Positions 1-6,405 of a stretch of 10,785 nucleotides of DNA are shown piece after piece. Positions within the stretch are counted from its first letter, which is position 1. The number at the start of each line of letters is the position of its first letter. The DNA is from an uncultured Oscillospiraceae bacterium (GTDB lineage Bacteria > Bacillota > Clostridia > Oscillospirales > Oscillospiraceae): NCBI GenBank assembly GCA_910588045.1, contig CAJUPS010000104.1, positions 1 through 10,785 of the forward strand. Direction: 5' to 3'. The position numbers and the translations under genes are program-made. The notes under the pieces were generated by a model. That model was not told the origin of the DNA. It was given only the letters and a program-made list of their open reading frames with translations, and did not search any database.

Positions 1-155
1 TCGAGGCGCTAAAGGAGTACAAGAAAACCGTCTCCTCCCGGTGGATGTTCCCCTCCTCCAAAAAGGAGGACGCTCCGCTGGCTCCAGCAGCCGCCAGCCA
101 CAGGCTGAGTAAAATCCTATCGCATGCTGGGTGCAAAAAGGTTCGGTTCCACGAT
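1..155 (+). pseudogene. Tyrosine recombinase (integrase) remnant A, C-terminal middle part
   Basis: Read from base 3, this open stretch encodes part of a phage/ICE-type tyrosine recombinase. The segment resembles the region before the catalytic core: it contains WMFPSS, then ASHRLSKILSHAGCKKVRFHD. In this family RFHD is normally followed by LRHT, which carries the H-x-x-R catalytic pair. Here the codons after RFHD (bases 144-155) read PRQSHEG, and the homologous frame is lost. The 5' part lies outside the window, so the upstream extent is unknown. The fragment lacks the H-x-x-R box, the late His/Trp and the Tyr nucleophile, so it cannot be an active recombinase. The sequence directly after it belongs to a second integrase remnant in another frame, so this is a joined deletion product rather than a simple frameshift. 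The family call is fairly secure; which integrase it came from is unknown. Confidence 0.7.
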
Positions 156-156
156 C

Positions 157-669
157 CCCGCCAATCCCACGAAGGGCTGTGCCCTGCCGAAGCTGGAGGA
201 GAAGGAGATGAAGATTCTGCCGCCGGAGAGTCTGGGCACCTTCTTCGAGGAAGCCCGGAGAAGCGGCGCGTTTGAGCTGTACTACATCGACCTCGCCACG
301 GGTCTCCGGCGGGGAGAACTGCTGGGGCTGAAATGGAGCGACATTGATCTGGATAAGGGCATCATCCACGTCCGACGACAGGTCCTCCGTCAAAATGGTG
401 AGGTAGTGGAAGCCCCGCTGAAAACGAAAAATTCCTACCGCAACATTGCGATAGGAGCGGATGCCGTCAAAGTCCTCAACGGCATGGAGCAGAAAGACGA
501 GTATGTATTCCCCTCGCCGTACGGCGGACCGATGTCCCCGGACAGCGTTCTGCACATGCTCCAGAGGGTTCTGAAACGGGCAGGACTGGAACGGATCCGG
601 TTCCACGACGGGCCTGTTAAAATAGGACTAAATCAGCAACACCCCACAGCAAGGGGCGCACTGGTTTAG
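157..669 (+). pseudogene. Tyrosine recombinase (integrase) remnant B, lacking both ends
   Basis: Integrase homology begins abruptly at about base 157 with PANPTKGCALPKLEEKEM, which normally joins the SAM-like core-binding domain to the catalytic domain. It continues through ATGLRRGELLGLKWSDIDL, containing the first catalytic Arg, and through LKTKNSYRNIAIG, containing the likely beta-hairpin Lys. It reaches RFHD at bases 598-609. The homology then stops and the frame runs through unrelated codons (GPVKIGLNQQ) to a stop at 669 that lies inside a terminator hairpin. The N-terminal DNA-binding domain, the H-x-x-R box and the Tyr nucleophile are all absent. An open frame extends upstream to an ATG at 124, but that part is remnant A read out of frame, so it is not a credible start. 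The remnant is probably inactive debris at an element edge or a deletion scar. Confidence 0.75.
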
Positions 670-682
670 TCCTGTTTTTATT
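624..682 (+). terminator. Intrinsic terminator just upstream of parA
   Basis: AGGACTAAATCAG (624-636) pairs with CTGGTTTAGTCCT (661-673), with one G-U pair. A smaller CCCC/GGGG stem (642-645 with 653-656) lies inside the loop, and GTTTTTATT follows. The structure ends only about 25 bases before the parA start codon, leaving no room for a separate promoter downstream. It may therefore act as an attenuator for the par operon, or simply end transcripts coming from the integrase remnants. Confidence 0.75.
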
Positions 683-696
683 CTATGAACATAGAA
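681..696 (+). promoter_or_regulatory. Inverted repeat overlapping the parA ribosome-binding site
   Basis: TTCTATG-AA-CATAGAA is a perfect 7+7 inverted repeat whose right arm runs into the AAGGAGG ribosome site (695-701) of parA. It could be an operator for autoregulation by ParA or ParB, or a small RNA hairpin that limits ribosome access. It does not resemble the known Spo0J parS site (TGTTTCACGTGAAACA). The function is inferred only from the symmetry and position. Confidence 0.4.
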
Positions 697-706
697 GGAG
701 GCCAAA

Positions 707-1492
707 ATGAGCAAAACAGCCAAAATTACGGCAATCTGTAACCAGAAAGGCGGAGTTGGCAAGACTGTAACAACGGTCAATTTGGGAATCGGGCTGGCAC
801 GGGAAGGCAAGAAGGTCCTCCTGGTGGACGTAGACCCCCAAGGTTCGCTTACCGCCAGCCTGGGCTATCAGCACCCGGACCAGCTTGAAGGGACCCTTGC
901 CGATGTGCTGGGATTTATCATTACGGACAAGCCTGTACTTCCCGGAATGGGCATCATTCATCAGGCGGAGGGCGTTGATCTCCTTCCCGCCAACATCGAA
1001 TTATCTGGCCTGGAGGTCACGCTGGTGAACACCATGAGCCGCGAGACAATCTTGCGCGAATACCTGAACAGTGTCCGCGAACAGTACGATGTGATCCTGC
1101 TGGACTGCTGCCCATCCCTGGGTATGCTGACCATCAATGCCCTGGCCGCTGCTGACGAAGTAGTGATTCCCATGCAGGCGCATTACCTCTCCATCAAGGG
1201 CCTCGAACAGCTTATCCATACCATATCAAAAGTGAAGCTGAAAATCAACCCCCACCTGGACATTGCGGGTATTCTCATAACCATGGCGGATATGAGAACC
1301 AACTACTCCCGCGAGATCGTGGAACTGTTGAGAGATGCCTATGGTAACGGTGTACGCATTTTTGACAGCATTATCCCCTTGTCCATCCGGGCGGCAGAAA
1401 CCAGCGCGGAGGGTCGGAGCATCTACCTTCATGACCCTGCCGGTAAAGTCTCCGCTGCGTATGCCGCGTTGACGCGGGAGGTTCTGGCATGA
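707..1492 (+). CDS. parA: ParA/Soj-family partition ATPase
   Basis: This 261-residue protein is a Walker-type ParA ATPase that, with ParB, drives segregation or maintenance of a plasmid or ICE by forming ATP-dependent gradients on the nucleoid. The deviant Walker A box KGGVGKT is at residues 14-20, directly after the first beta strand (ITAICNQ). The Walker A' box is LLVDVDPQGSLT near residue 40, and the Walker B box is VILLDCCPSLGMLTINAL near residue 130. There is no N-terminal helix-turn-helix extension, so it is the short Soj-like type rather than the P1/SopA type. AAGGAGG at 695-701 fits the ATG at 707. Its last codons overlap the next gene in an ATGA arrangement, so translation is probably coupled. 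It lies directly behind a terminator hairpin and a small inverted repeat, both possible control sites. Confidence 0.95.
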   Translation: MSKTAKITAICNQKGGVGKTVTTVNLGIGLAREGKKVLLVDVDPQGSLTASLGYQHPDQLEGTLADVLGFIITDKPVLPGMGIIHQAEGVDLLPANIELSGLEVTLVNTMSRETILREYLNSVREQYDVILLDCCPSLGMLTINALAAADEVVIPMQAHYLSIKGLEQLIHTISKVKLKINPHLDIAGILITMADMRTNYSREIVELLRDAYGNGVRIFDSIIPLSIRAAETSAEGRSIYLHDPAGKVSAAYAALTREVLA

Positions 1493-2400
1493 AAAGCAGC
1501 GCCAGCAAGATACAGTTGACCGGTTATGACGCTTTGTTTCAGACAAGTGGACCGGCAGAGGTCAACGATAATCTGGTGCAGGAGGTCCCTCTGTCAGAGC
1601 TGTTCCCTTTCAAAAATCATCCCTTCCAGGTACGGGATGATGAAGCGATGCAGAAAACAGTGGAGAGTATCGCACGAAGCGGCGTTCTCTCTCCCGGTAT
1701 CGTCCGCCCCCGGCAAGAGGGCGGCTATGAGATCATAGCGGGCCACCGGCGCAAGCGGGGGAGTGAGCTGGCGGGTAAGGCCACCATGCCGGTACTCGTT
1801 CGGACACTGGATGATGACGAAGCGACTATTATCATGGTGGACAGCAACCTCCAGCGGGAGAAAATCCTGCCTAGCGAAAAAGCCTTTGCCTATAAAATGA
1901 AACTGGAAGCCTTGAAGCATCAGGGTCAACGGCGTGATCTCACTTTAGAACGCGGCGTTCCAAAGTTACCAGCGCGAGAAAGGATTGCACTGGAAGCAGG
2001 AGAAAGCTGTGGCTTGGCAATTACTCGGTACATAGCTTTGACGAAGCTGATCCCGCCCCTGTTGGTCTTGGTGGACGAAGATAAACTGTCGTTCAGCACA
2101 GCCGCCGACTATATTTCCGCTCTGACAGCGCAGGAACAGACGAACCTTGTATCGGTGATGGACAAGCTGAATCTGATTCCAAGCAAAGGCCAACTTGTAA
2201 AGATCAAGCAGCACAGCAAGGACGGCACCCTGACCCCCACCGTCATTGAAGCCCTTTTGAAAGCGGAACATCCCGCCGCTGTACAGGTAGTTTTAAAGCA
2301 AACGAGGCTGCGCCAATACTTTCCGCAGACCTACACCGCCCAGCAAATGGAGGAAGTGATCGTGTCTTTGTTGGAAACGTGGAAAATTCAACATTTATAG
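1489..2400 (+). CDS. parB: ParB/Spo0J-family partition protein
   Basis: This 303-residue protein is the DNA-binding partner of ParA. The N-terminal ParB domain begins near residue 27 with VQEVPLSELFPFKNHPFQVRDDEAM. The nucleotide-binding motif GHRRKR occurs in GGYEIIAGHRRKRGSELAG, near residue 85. The arginine-containing segment DSNLQREKILPSEKAFAY follows near residue 120. This pattern is typical of the ParB CTPase fold. A central helix-turn-helix probably lies around residues 150-190 (ARERIALEAGESCGLAITRYIAL), followed by a helical C-terminal part that may dimerise. GGGAGG at 1476-1481 precedes the ATG, which overlaps the parA stop. I saw no canonical Spo0J parS in the window, so its own centromere site is unidentified. 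The family call is strong. Whether it segregates an excised circle or also regulates transfer genes cannot be told from the sequence. Confidence 0.93.
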   Translation: MKSSASKIQLTGYDALFQTSGPAEVNDNLVQEVPLSELFPFKNHPFQVRDDEAMQKTVESIARSGVLSPGIVRPRQEGGYEIIAGHRRKRGSELAGKATMPVLVRTLDDDEATIIMVDSNLQREKILPSEKAFAYKMKLEALKHQGQRRDLTLERGVPKLPARERIALEAGESCGLAITRYIALTKLIPPLLVLVDEDKLSFSTAADYISALTAQEQTNLVSVMDKLNLIPSKGQLVKIKQHSKDGTLTPTVIEALLKAEHPAAVQVVLKQTRLRQYFPQTYTAQQMEEVIVSLLETWKIQHL

Positions 2401-2415
2401 GAAAGGGGTCTTAAC

Positions 2416-2862
2416 ATGGCTGATTTACAAATGGTGCTTTCAGAGGCTGTCAAGCTGAACCAGCGCATTGCGCAGTTTCTCAAATTCTCTACCTACCCGG
2501 ACTATGATGATTTGAGCGGCCTCGACATTGATTTTGCTGATGGCGAGCAGCTCCTTCTCCTGGAGGAATTGCGGCGTATCACGGACCGGCTGGCGGATGT
2601 GCAGGAGTACATTTCCTATCTGACCCAGCCCATCACCGAGGTCAGCACCCTACGGAAAGGGTCCGCTGGGAAATATCGGACCGCCAAAGGTCACTTCTAC
2701 GACTGCCGAAGCACAGTTGAAGCCCTGGTGACGGACGAATACCACGATGTTCCCTACTGGACCCGGACCGTTGTGGAGCACAACGGAGAGGATTATTACC
2801 TCGTTGGGTACAAGGGCCTCCCCATGAACGGGCTGTGTGTCCGTGTGAGATCGGCAGCATAA
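2416..2862 (+). CDS. Small ICE accessory protein with DUF5348-like C-terminus
   Basis: This is a 148-residue acidic protein of unknown function. Residues 1-75 look largely helical, with a possible short coiled segment (EQLLLLEELRRITDRLADVQEYISYL). Residues 85-146 have a beta-rich pattern: GKYRTAKGHFYDCRSTVEAL, then a Trp-containing strand, VVEHNGEDYYLVGYKG and GLCVRVR. This resembles the small DUF5348 family found beside mobile-element genes in Firmicutes; I judged that from memory of the pattern, without a profile search. GAAAGGGG (2400-2407) begins at the last base of the parB stop codon and provides the ribosome site. The gene is therefore the third member of the parA-parB operon, closed by the terminator at 2873. 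The context suggests a role in maintenance or transfer control, but the sequence itself does not show a reaction. Confidence 0.8.
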   Translation: MADLQMVLSEAVKLNQRIAQFLKFSTYPDYDDLSGLDIDFADGEQLLLLEELRRITDRLADVQEYISYLTQPITEVSTLRKGSAGKYRTAKGHFYDCRSTVEALVTDEYHDVPYWTRTVVEHNGEDYYLVGYKGLPMNGLCVRVRSAA

Positions 2863-2872
2863 TCAATCAGAC

Positions 2873-2919
2873 AAGCCCATCCGCAACTGACTAAAATTCA
2901 GTTGCGGGTGGGCTTTTTT
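2873..2919 (+). terminator. Strong intrinsic terminator of the par operon
   Basis: AAGCCCATCCGCAACTGA (2873-2890) and TCAGTTGCGGGTGGGCTT (2898-2915) form an 18-bp stem with one G-U pair and a 7-base loop. The arm ends in a T run reaching 2919. It starts 11 bases after the stop of the DUF5348-like gene and so ends the parA-parB transcript. Confidence 0.92.
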
Positions 2920-2955
2920 GCGTTTACGGCCAAAATGACAAGCGGCAGAAGCATG

Positions 2956-3002
2956 AGCGCCCTGGTGACTATCAACAGTCACCAGGGCGCTTTTTTGTTT
3001 TT
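2956..3002 (+). terminator. Second terminator, directly before repA (possible attenuator)
   Basis: AGCGCCCTGGTGACT (2956-2970) and AGTCACCAGGGCGCT (2977-2991) form a perfect 15-bp stem with the loop ATCAAC, followed by TTTTTGTTTTT. It ends 11 bases before the repA ribosome site. I see no convincing promoter between it and repA, nor a good one in the 36 bases between the two terminators. Transcription of repA must therefore pass through this hairpin, which suggests copy-number control by attenuation as in several Gram-positive plasmids. That control is an inference. Confidence 0.88.
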
Positions 3003-3029
3003 CCGCACATCACAAAGGAGGCAATCACT

Positions 3030-4055
3030 ATGCCGTCAAATCTGAACCTGGACTACTATTACGGGACCGAAGCGGACCAGTACAGCTTTTACCGCATCCC
3101 CAAGACCCTGCTGACAGACCCCCGCTACAAGAGCGTTTCTATTGAGGCCAAGGTCCTCTACGGCCTGCTACTGGACCGTATGGGGCTGTCCATCAAAAAC
3201 GGCTGGATGGACAGCGATGGGCGTGTCTACATCTACTTCACCCAGGAGGACGCTATGAACCTCATGAGCTGCGGCAAGGACAAGGCCACGAAGCTGTTCC
3301 GGGAATTGGACAAGGACGGCATTGGCCTGATCGAGCGGAAGAAGCAGGGCCAGGGACGGCCCACGCGGATTTACGTCAAGAACTTCGTCCTGCCCCCGGA
3401 ACCCGGCCAGCCCCAGAAGCCGGGACAGACCCCGCCGCCTCCGGCTCCCCAGACTGCGGAAAATCAGCGGTCAAGACCGCTGGACAGCGCCGCACTCTTG
3501 ACTGCGGAAATTCCGCAGTCTGCACCGCTGGAAACACGCGGTCTTGACTGCGATTTTTCCGCTCCTAATAAGACTGAAAAGAAAAATACTGATCTGAACG
3601 ATACTGACCCATCCATCCTTCCCCCTACCCCCGCGCCGTCCACCTCTCCCCCTTCTGGTCGGCCCAAGAGCCGGATGAGGATGGATGAGATGGACAGATA
3701 CAGAGAGCTGATTCAGGAAAATATCGACTTTGACCTCCTGCTCCAAGAGCATCCCTACGACGCGGACACGCTGGAGGGCTATGTGGAGCTTATGGTGGAG
3801 GTCTGCTGTTCCCGGCGGGACTTCATCCGTATCGCCGGAGAGGAAATGCCCACCGGCGTGGTCAAGAGCCGGTTTCTGAAGCTGAACCATGAGCATATCG
3901 CCTACGTTCTGGACAGTCTGAGCCAGAACACCACGCTGGTAAAGAACATCAAGGCATACACCCTGGCGGCGCTCTACAACGCGCCCACAACCATCAGCCA
4001 GTATTACGCATCCCTGGTCAGCCACGATCTGGCCCAGGACGCCGCTGGAATATAA
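3030..4055 (+). CDS. repA: Replication initiator protein A (RepA_N family, DUF6017-like C-terminus)
   Basis: This 341-residue initiator probably binds the element's origin and starts replication of its circular form. Residues 15-115 form the RepA_N winged-helix domain: FYRIPKTLLTDPRYKSVSIEAKVLYGLLLDRM, a conserved opening, then WMDSDGRVYIYFTQEDAM and the helix CGKDKATKLFRELDKDGIGLIERKKQGQGRP. Residues 120-215 are a low-complexity linker rich in Pro, Ser, Thr and Asn. Residues 216-341 match the DUF6017-type domain typical of ICE and plasmid initiators in Clostridia (MDRYRELIQENIDFDLL through NIKAYTLAALYNAP). AAAGGAGG (3014-3021) supports the ATG. The gene is isolated by two upstream terminators. 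DNA encoding the linker carries repeats and an A+T-rich patch that look like an origin, consistent with RepA_N plasmids whose origin lies within rep. A DUF3846 gene follows 31 bases downstream. Confidence 0.92.
   Translation: MPSNLNLDYYYGTEADQYSFYRIPKTLLTDPRYKSVSIEAKVLYGLLLDRMGLSIKNGWMDSDGRVYIYFTQEDAMNLMSCGKDKATKLFRELDKDGIGLIERKKQGQGRPTRIYVKNFVLPPEPGQPQKPGQTPPPPAPQTAENQRSRPLDSAALLTAEIPQSAPLETRGLDCDFSAPNKTEKKNTDLNDTDPSILPPTPAPSTSPPSGRPKSRMRMDEMDRYRELIQENIDFDLLLQEHPYDADTLEGYVELMVEVCCSRRDFIRIAGEEMPTGVVKSRFLKLNHEHIAYVLDSLSQNTTLVKNIKAYTLAALYNAPTTISQYYASLVSHDLAQDAAGI
3452..3603 (+). other. Candidate replication origin inside repA (iteron-like repeats plus A+T-rich patch)
   Basis: GACTGCGGAAA occurs at 3452 and 3500, and a related GACTGCG at 3546. 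The second copy forms a perfect inverted repeat, GACTGCGGAA (3500-3509) with TTCCGCAGTC (3511-3520). CAGCGGTC-AA-GACCGCTG (3465-3482) is a second perfect inverted repeat. Its core GTCAAGAC is the reverse complement of GTCTTGAC at 3541-3548, with a near copy CTCTTGAC at 3494-3501. About 40 bases from 3564 are roughly 70% A+T, far above the surrounding gene. In RepA_N plasmids such as pSK41 and pAD1 the origin is known to lie within the rep coding sequence. The assignment here is by analogy. Confidence 0.6.
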
Positions 4056-4086
4056 AAACCGGACAAAACGAAGGAGGATTTTCTGT

Positions 4087-4428
4087 ATGGCAAACAAAAT
4101 CGACATTCTGGTGGTAGAACCCGGCGAGGCTCCCCGCCCCGCCCAGGTGGAGGACACGCTGGAAGCCTTTCAGCAGATTGTGGGCGGGCCTATCGAGGCC
4201 GGGTGCTACCTGCCCCAGCGGGTCATGCTGATTTGCAACAGCGAGGGCAAGCACATGAAGCTCATGCCCAACCGGGAGAATCCCATGGACAGCGGGGACT
4301 TCATCGCCGGGACCTTCCTGCTGTGCGGCTTTGAGGGGGAACACTTCACCTCCCTGACCCCCGCCCAGCGGCAGGAATTTGAAGCCTATTTCGCCACGTC
4401 CGGCCCGGAGGGAGGCGATAAGGATTGA
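4087..4428 (+). CDS. DUF3846-family protein
   Basis: This is a 113-residue, probably cytoplasmic protein. It opens with IDILVVEPGEAPRPAQVEDTLEAFQQIVGGPIEAGCYLP and continues with VMLICNSEGKHMKLMPNRENP and DFIAGTFLLCGFEGEHFTSLT. The pairing of VVEPG, QxIVGGxIE, ICNxEGK, NR and IAGTF is the typical DUF3846 pattern. Such proteins are common in phages, plasmids and ICEs and often sit next to replication or DNA-processing genes. No biochemical role is established to my knowledge. AAGGAGG at 4071-4077 fits the ATG, and the gap from repA is 31 bases, so the two are probably co-transcribed. The protein ends in an acidic, Gly-rich tail (GPEGGDKD). The family call is confident; the function is unknown. 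Confidence 0.85.
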   Translation: MANKIDILVVEPGEAPRPAQVEDTLEAFQQIVGGPIEAGCYLPQRVMLICNSEGKHMKLMPNRENPMDSGDFIAGTFLLCGFEGEHFTSLTPAQRQEFEAYFATSGPEGGDKD

Positions 4429-4523
4429 CCCACCGCAACCTGCTCCGCCGCCTGCGGGTCCCGCCTTAGTACATATCGGCTCAAACTGCAATCACACAAA
4501 ATTCAGAAAGGAGACTGATCGTT

Positions 4524-5483
4524 ATGAAAATACAGCGAATCGTCACGCTGCTGTGTACTGCCGCACTGCTTCTGTGCGCGGCCTCGCCCCCCGCCCTGGC
4601 TGCGGACCGCTCCGCTGCCTGCTACTACCCGGTGGAAGTGGAATCCTACACCGCCGGGGACTTTGACCAGCCCCGCATCCGCAAGGTCTACCAGCTTTCC
4701 CGTTCAGACGATCCCGCCGGTATTCCCACAGAGGATTTTGAGGAATACGGCAGGACCTTCCACCTGATGGAAATGACCCGGAAGGATGAGATCGGCGTGG
4801 ATACCCAGCCCCTGACCAAGACCGTCACCACGGACAGCGCCACCGGCGATCTGGGGGAGATTTTGAAGCAGCTTGCCCCGGAGATCGAGGCGGAGACGGA
4901 GGACGGCTATGCCGGAATGCTGAAGCTGGACTACAACAGCGTCCAGGCGGAGGTCAAGGGCTACAAGACCTCCACCCGGAACCTCTCCGCCAGCCGGACC
5001 TATCCCAACCTGTCCGACGCGGACCTGTCCCTGGTTCCCAAGACGGTGACAGAGGGCGGCAGGACGCTGACGCTGGCGGATGTGAAGTGGTCCGATTCCA
5101 CGAATATGGAGGGTGAGGATGTGGTGGTGCGCTATACCGCCACCGCCAGCTATACCGGCTCCGTCACCAGCCGCTATGCCACCGGCTACACCGTCACAGC
5201 GGACTACACCGGCGAGGTTGCCAAAACCAACTGCGAGATCGTGACCTATACCGCCATCTTCGGCTGTACGGATGTGCCCTATCACGATACGAAAACCAAC
5301 GCGCCCCAGGACAGCGGCCTGACCGGGGCGGATACGTCTCAGGAGATGCCCCCTGCGCCCCAGAGCGGCCCCGCACCCTCTACAATGCTCTCCGTACTCG
5401 GCTGTGCAGGCGGCATTGCCGCACTTTTGGCCGCTGGCGGGTGGAGCGTGATGAAAATGAGAGAAAGGAGATCAGACACTTGA
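4524..5483 (+). CDS. Secreted, C-terminally membrane-anchored protein of unknown function
   Basis: This 319-residue protein has a clear signal peptide (positively charged start, then LLCTAALLLCAASPPALAA, with cleavage near residue 27). The extracellular part is rich in Thr, Ser, Asp and Tyr. It includes a repeated beta-like pattern of YTATASYTGSVTSRY and YTVTADYTGEV near residues 205-235. A Pro-rich spacer (MPPAPQSGPAPS) leads to a hydrophobic C-terminal segment (MLSVLGCAGGIAALLAAGGW) and a basic tail (MKMRERR), so it is probably a type I membrane protein on the outer face. I see no LPxTG motif before the membrane segment. AAAGGAG at 4507-4513 supports the ATG. Its stop codon overlaps the likely TTG start of the downstream sortase, and the sortase ribosome site lies inside this gene, so the two are translationally coupled. 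This suggests a partner or accessory of the sortase/adhesin system. I do not recognise the family. Confidence 0.8.
   Translation: MKIQRIVTLLCTAALLLCAASPPALAADRSAACYYPVEVESYTAGDFDQPRIRKVYQLSRSDDPAGIPTEDFEEYGRTFHLMEMTRKDEIGVDTQPLTKTVTTDSATGDLGEILKQLAPEIEAETEDGYAGMLKLDYNSVQAEVKGYKTSTRNLSASRTYPNLSDADLSLVPKTVTEGGRTLTLADVKWSDSTNMEGEDVVVRYTATASYTGSVTSRYATGYTVTADYTGEVAKTNCEIVTYTAIFGCTDVPYHDTKTNAPQDSGLTGADTSQEMPPAPQSGPAPSTMLSVLGCAGGIAALLAAGGWSVMKMRERRSDT
5464..5470 (+). promoter_or_regulatory. Ribosome-binding site that selects the TTG start of the sortase
   Basis: AAAGGAG lies 9 bases before TTG at 5480, an ideal spacing. The alternative in-frame ATG at 5441 has no comparable site and would place a charged segment (MERDENERKEIRH) before the signal sequence. 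The TTG overlaps the TGA stop (5481-5483) of the upstream gene. Confidence 0.75.
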
Positions 5484-6301
5484 AGCTGCGAACCTATTTG
5501 AAGGCCCTGCTTATTTCGTCTCTGCTGGTGACATTGTTCGTCTCCCCGGCCAGCGCCCTGGAGTACGACTTTGATGGAGCGGACGATTATCTGTTCGGCA
5601 AGCCCACCTCCCAGGAGGTCATTCACCGGGAGGAAGAAGATCAGAACACGAACCGGAGCAAAACCGCCGCCCGGATGCCGCCCGGTTTCGGAACGCCCAC
5701 CAGCTACCTCCCCAACTCCGGCGAGTACCTGACCCCCAACCTTACCCCCGGCGGCATGGACGGCGGGCTGGTCAACAGCTTGGGGAATGTGGACTACACC
5801 ACCCTGCCCAGCGTGGACGGCTCCGCTCTGCCCAACCTCCCCGATCACAGCTTTTCCACCAGCACCTGGACGGGGAGCGGCGGCGTTGGCTATACGGATG
5901 TGACCCAGGACAGCTACTATACGGACGGAACCCTGGGCAGTCTGCATATTCCCGCTATTGGCCTTACCGCCAAGATCGTCCAGGGAACGGACAGCGCGGC
6001 GTTGACCAAGGGCGTGGGCCATTTCACCGACACCAGCATTTGGAATGGCAACGTCTGTCTGGCCGCTCACAACCGGGGCACCAACTCCTATTTCGGGAAA
6101 ATCCATACGCTGAGCATCGGGGACAGCATCACCCTCACCACCAAGGAGGGGACCCGCACCTACTCTGTCACCAGCGTGGAGAAGGTCAGCGAGACGGACA
6201 ACAGCGGCACCGCCTCCACCAGCGACAACCAGATCACCCTCTATACTTGTGTGAGGAATGAGCGGGAATACCGCTGGTGCGTGAAAGGCATCGAAAGTTA
6301 A
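5480..6301 (+). CDS. Sortase, class D-like
   Basis: Started at TTG 5480, this 273-residue cysteine transpeptidase would join surface proteins to peptidoglycan or to one another outside the membrane. The N-terminus (KLRTYLKALLISSLLVTLFVSPASA) is a signal sequence or membrane anchor. Residues 30-150 are an unusually long low-complexity linker rich in Gly, Pro, Asn and Ser. The sortase barrel begins at LGSLHIPAIGLTAKIVQG. The catalytic triad is visible: His197 in LAAHNRG, Cys257 in ITLYTCV, and Arg265 in EYRWCVKG, eight residues after the Cys. The compact barrel and the TLYTC motif fit class D sortases, though the class is not certain. It follows a coupled membrane-protein gene and precedes the CAP and CnaB genes. 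The giant downstream adhesin is the obvious substrate, but its C-terminal sorting signal lies outside the window. Confidence 0.9.
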   Translation: MKLRTYLKALLISSLLVTLFVSPASALEYDFDGADDYLFGKPTSQEVIHREEEDQNTNRSKTAARMPPGFGTPTSYLPNSGEYLTPNLTPGGMDGGLVNSLGNVDYTTLPSVDGSALPNLPDHSFSTSTWTGSGGVGYTDVTQDSYYTDGTLGSLHIPAIGLTAKIVQGTDSAALTKGVGHFTDTSIWNGNVCLAAHNRGTNSYFGKIHTLSIGDSITLTTKEGTRTYSVTSVEKVSETDNSGTASTSDNQITLYTCVRNEREYRWCVKGIES

Positions 6302-6323
6302 GGAAAAACTTTCGCAAAACCGC

Positions 6324-6352
6324 TTGACAAATATTTCCATTTCTGCTATGAT
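6324..6352 (+). promoter_or_regulatory. Near-consensus sigma-A promoter for the CAP-domain gene
   Basis: TTGACA (6324-6329) is followed by a 17-base spacer and TATGAT (6347-6352), preceded by TG in the extended -10 position (TGC-TATGAT). Transcription would start around 6359, giving a leader of about 47 bases. It is the only strong promoter I found in the window. Confidence 0.85.
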
Positions 6353-6359
6353 ATACTTG

Positions 6360-6375
6360 GTTAGATGCAGCTAAC
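6360..6375 (+). promoter_or_regulatory. Inverted repeat at the transcription start (candidate operator)
   Basis: GTTAG-ATGCAG-CTAAC lies at the expected transcription start. The TTAG...CTAA half-sites loosely recall DtxR/MntR-type metal-repressor boxes, but the spacing and core do not match a consensus I can name with confidence. It could also be a short leader hairpin. The repeat itself is certain; its role is a guess. Confidence 0.4.
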
Positions 6376-6405
6376 TCCCGGATAGACAGAAATGGAGGCG
6401 TCAAA

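Noticed and set aside
610..640. A possible extended -10 (TG-T-TAAAAT, 615-623) for parA
   Set aside because: No acceptable -35 lies 16-18 bases upstream, and the start would fall inside the terminator stem.
2935..3045. A short leader-peptide frame starting at ATG 2935 that crosses the second terminator and the repA start
   Set aside because: No ribosome site precedes it, and the codons follow the hairpin symmetry. There is not enough to call it a gene, though it lies where a leader peptide would be.
4429..4506. A weak hairpin (GACCC...GGGTC) between the DUF3846 gene and the membrane-protein gene
   Set aside because: The stem is short and bulged, and no T run follows, so it is not a supportable terminator.
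5339..6340. A 333-codon minus-strand open frame opposite the sortase
   Set aside because: It is in codon phase with the sortase, gives a low-complexity Gly/Val/Ala-rich product, and has no domain or ribosome site. It is a shadow of the real gene.
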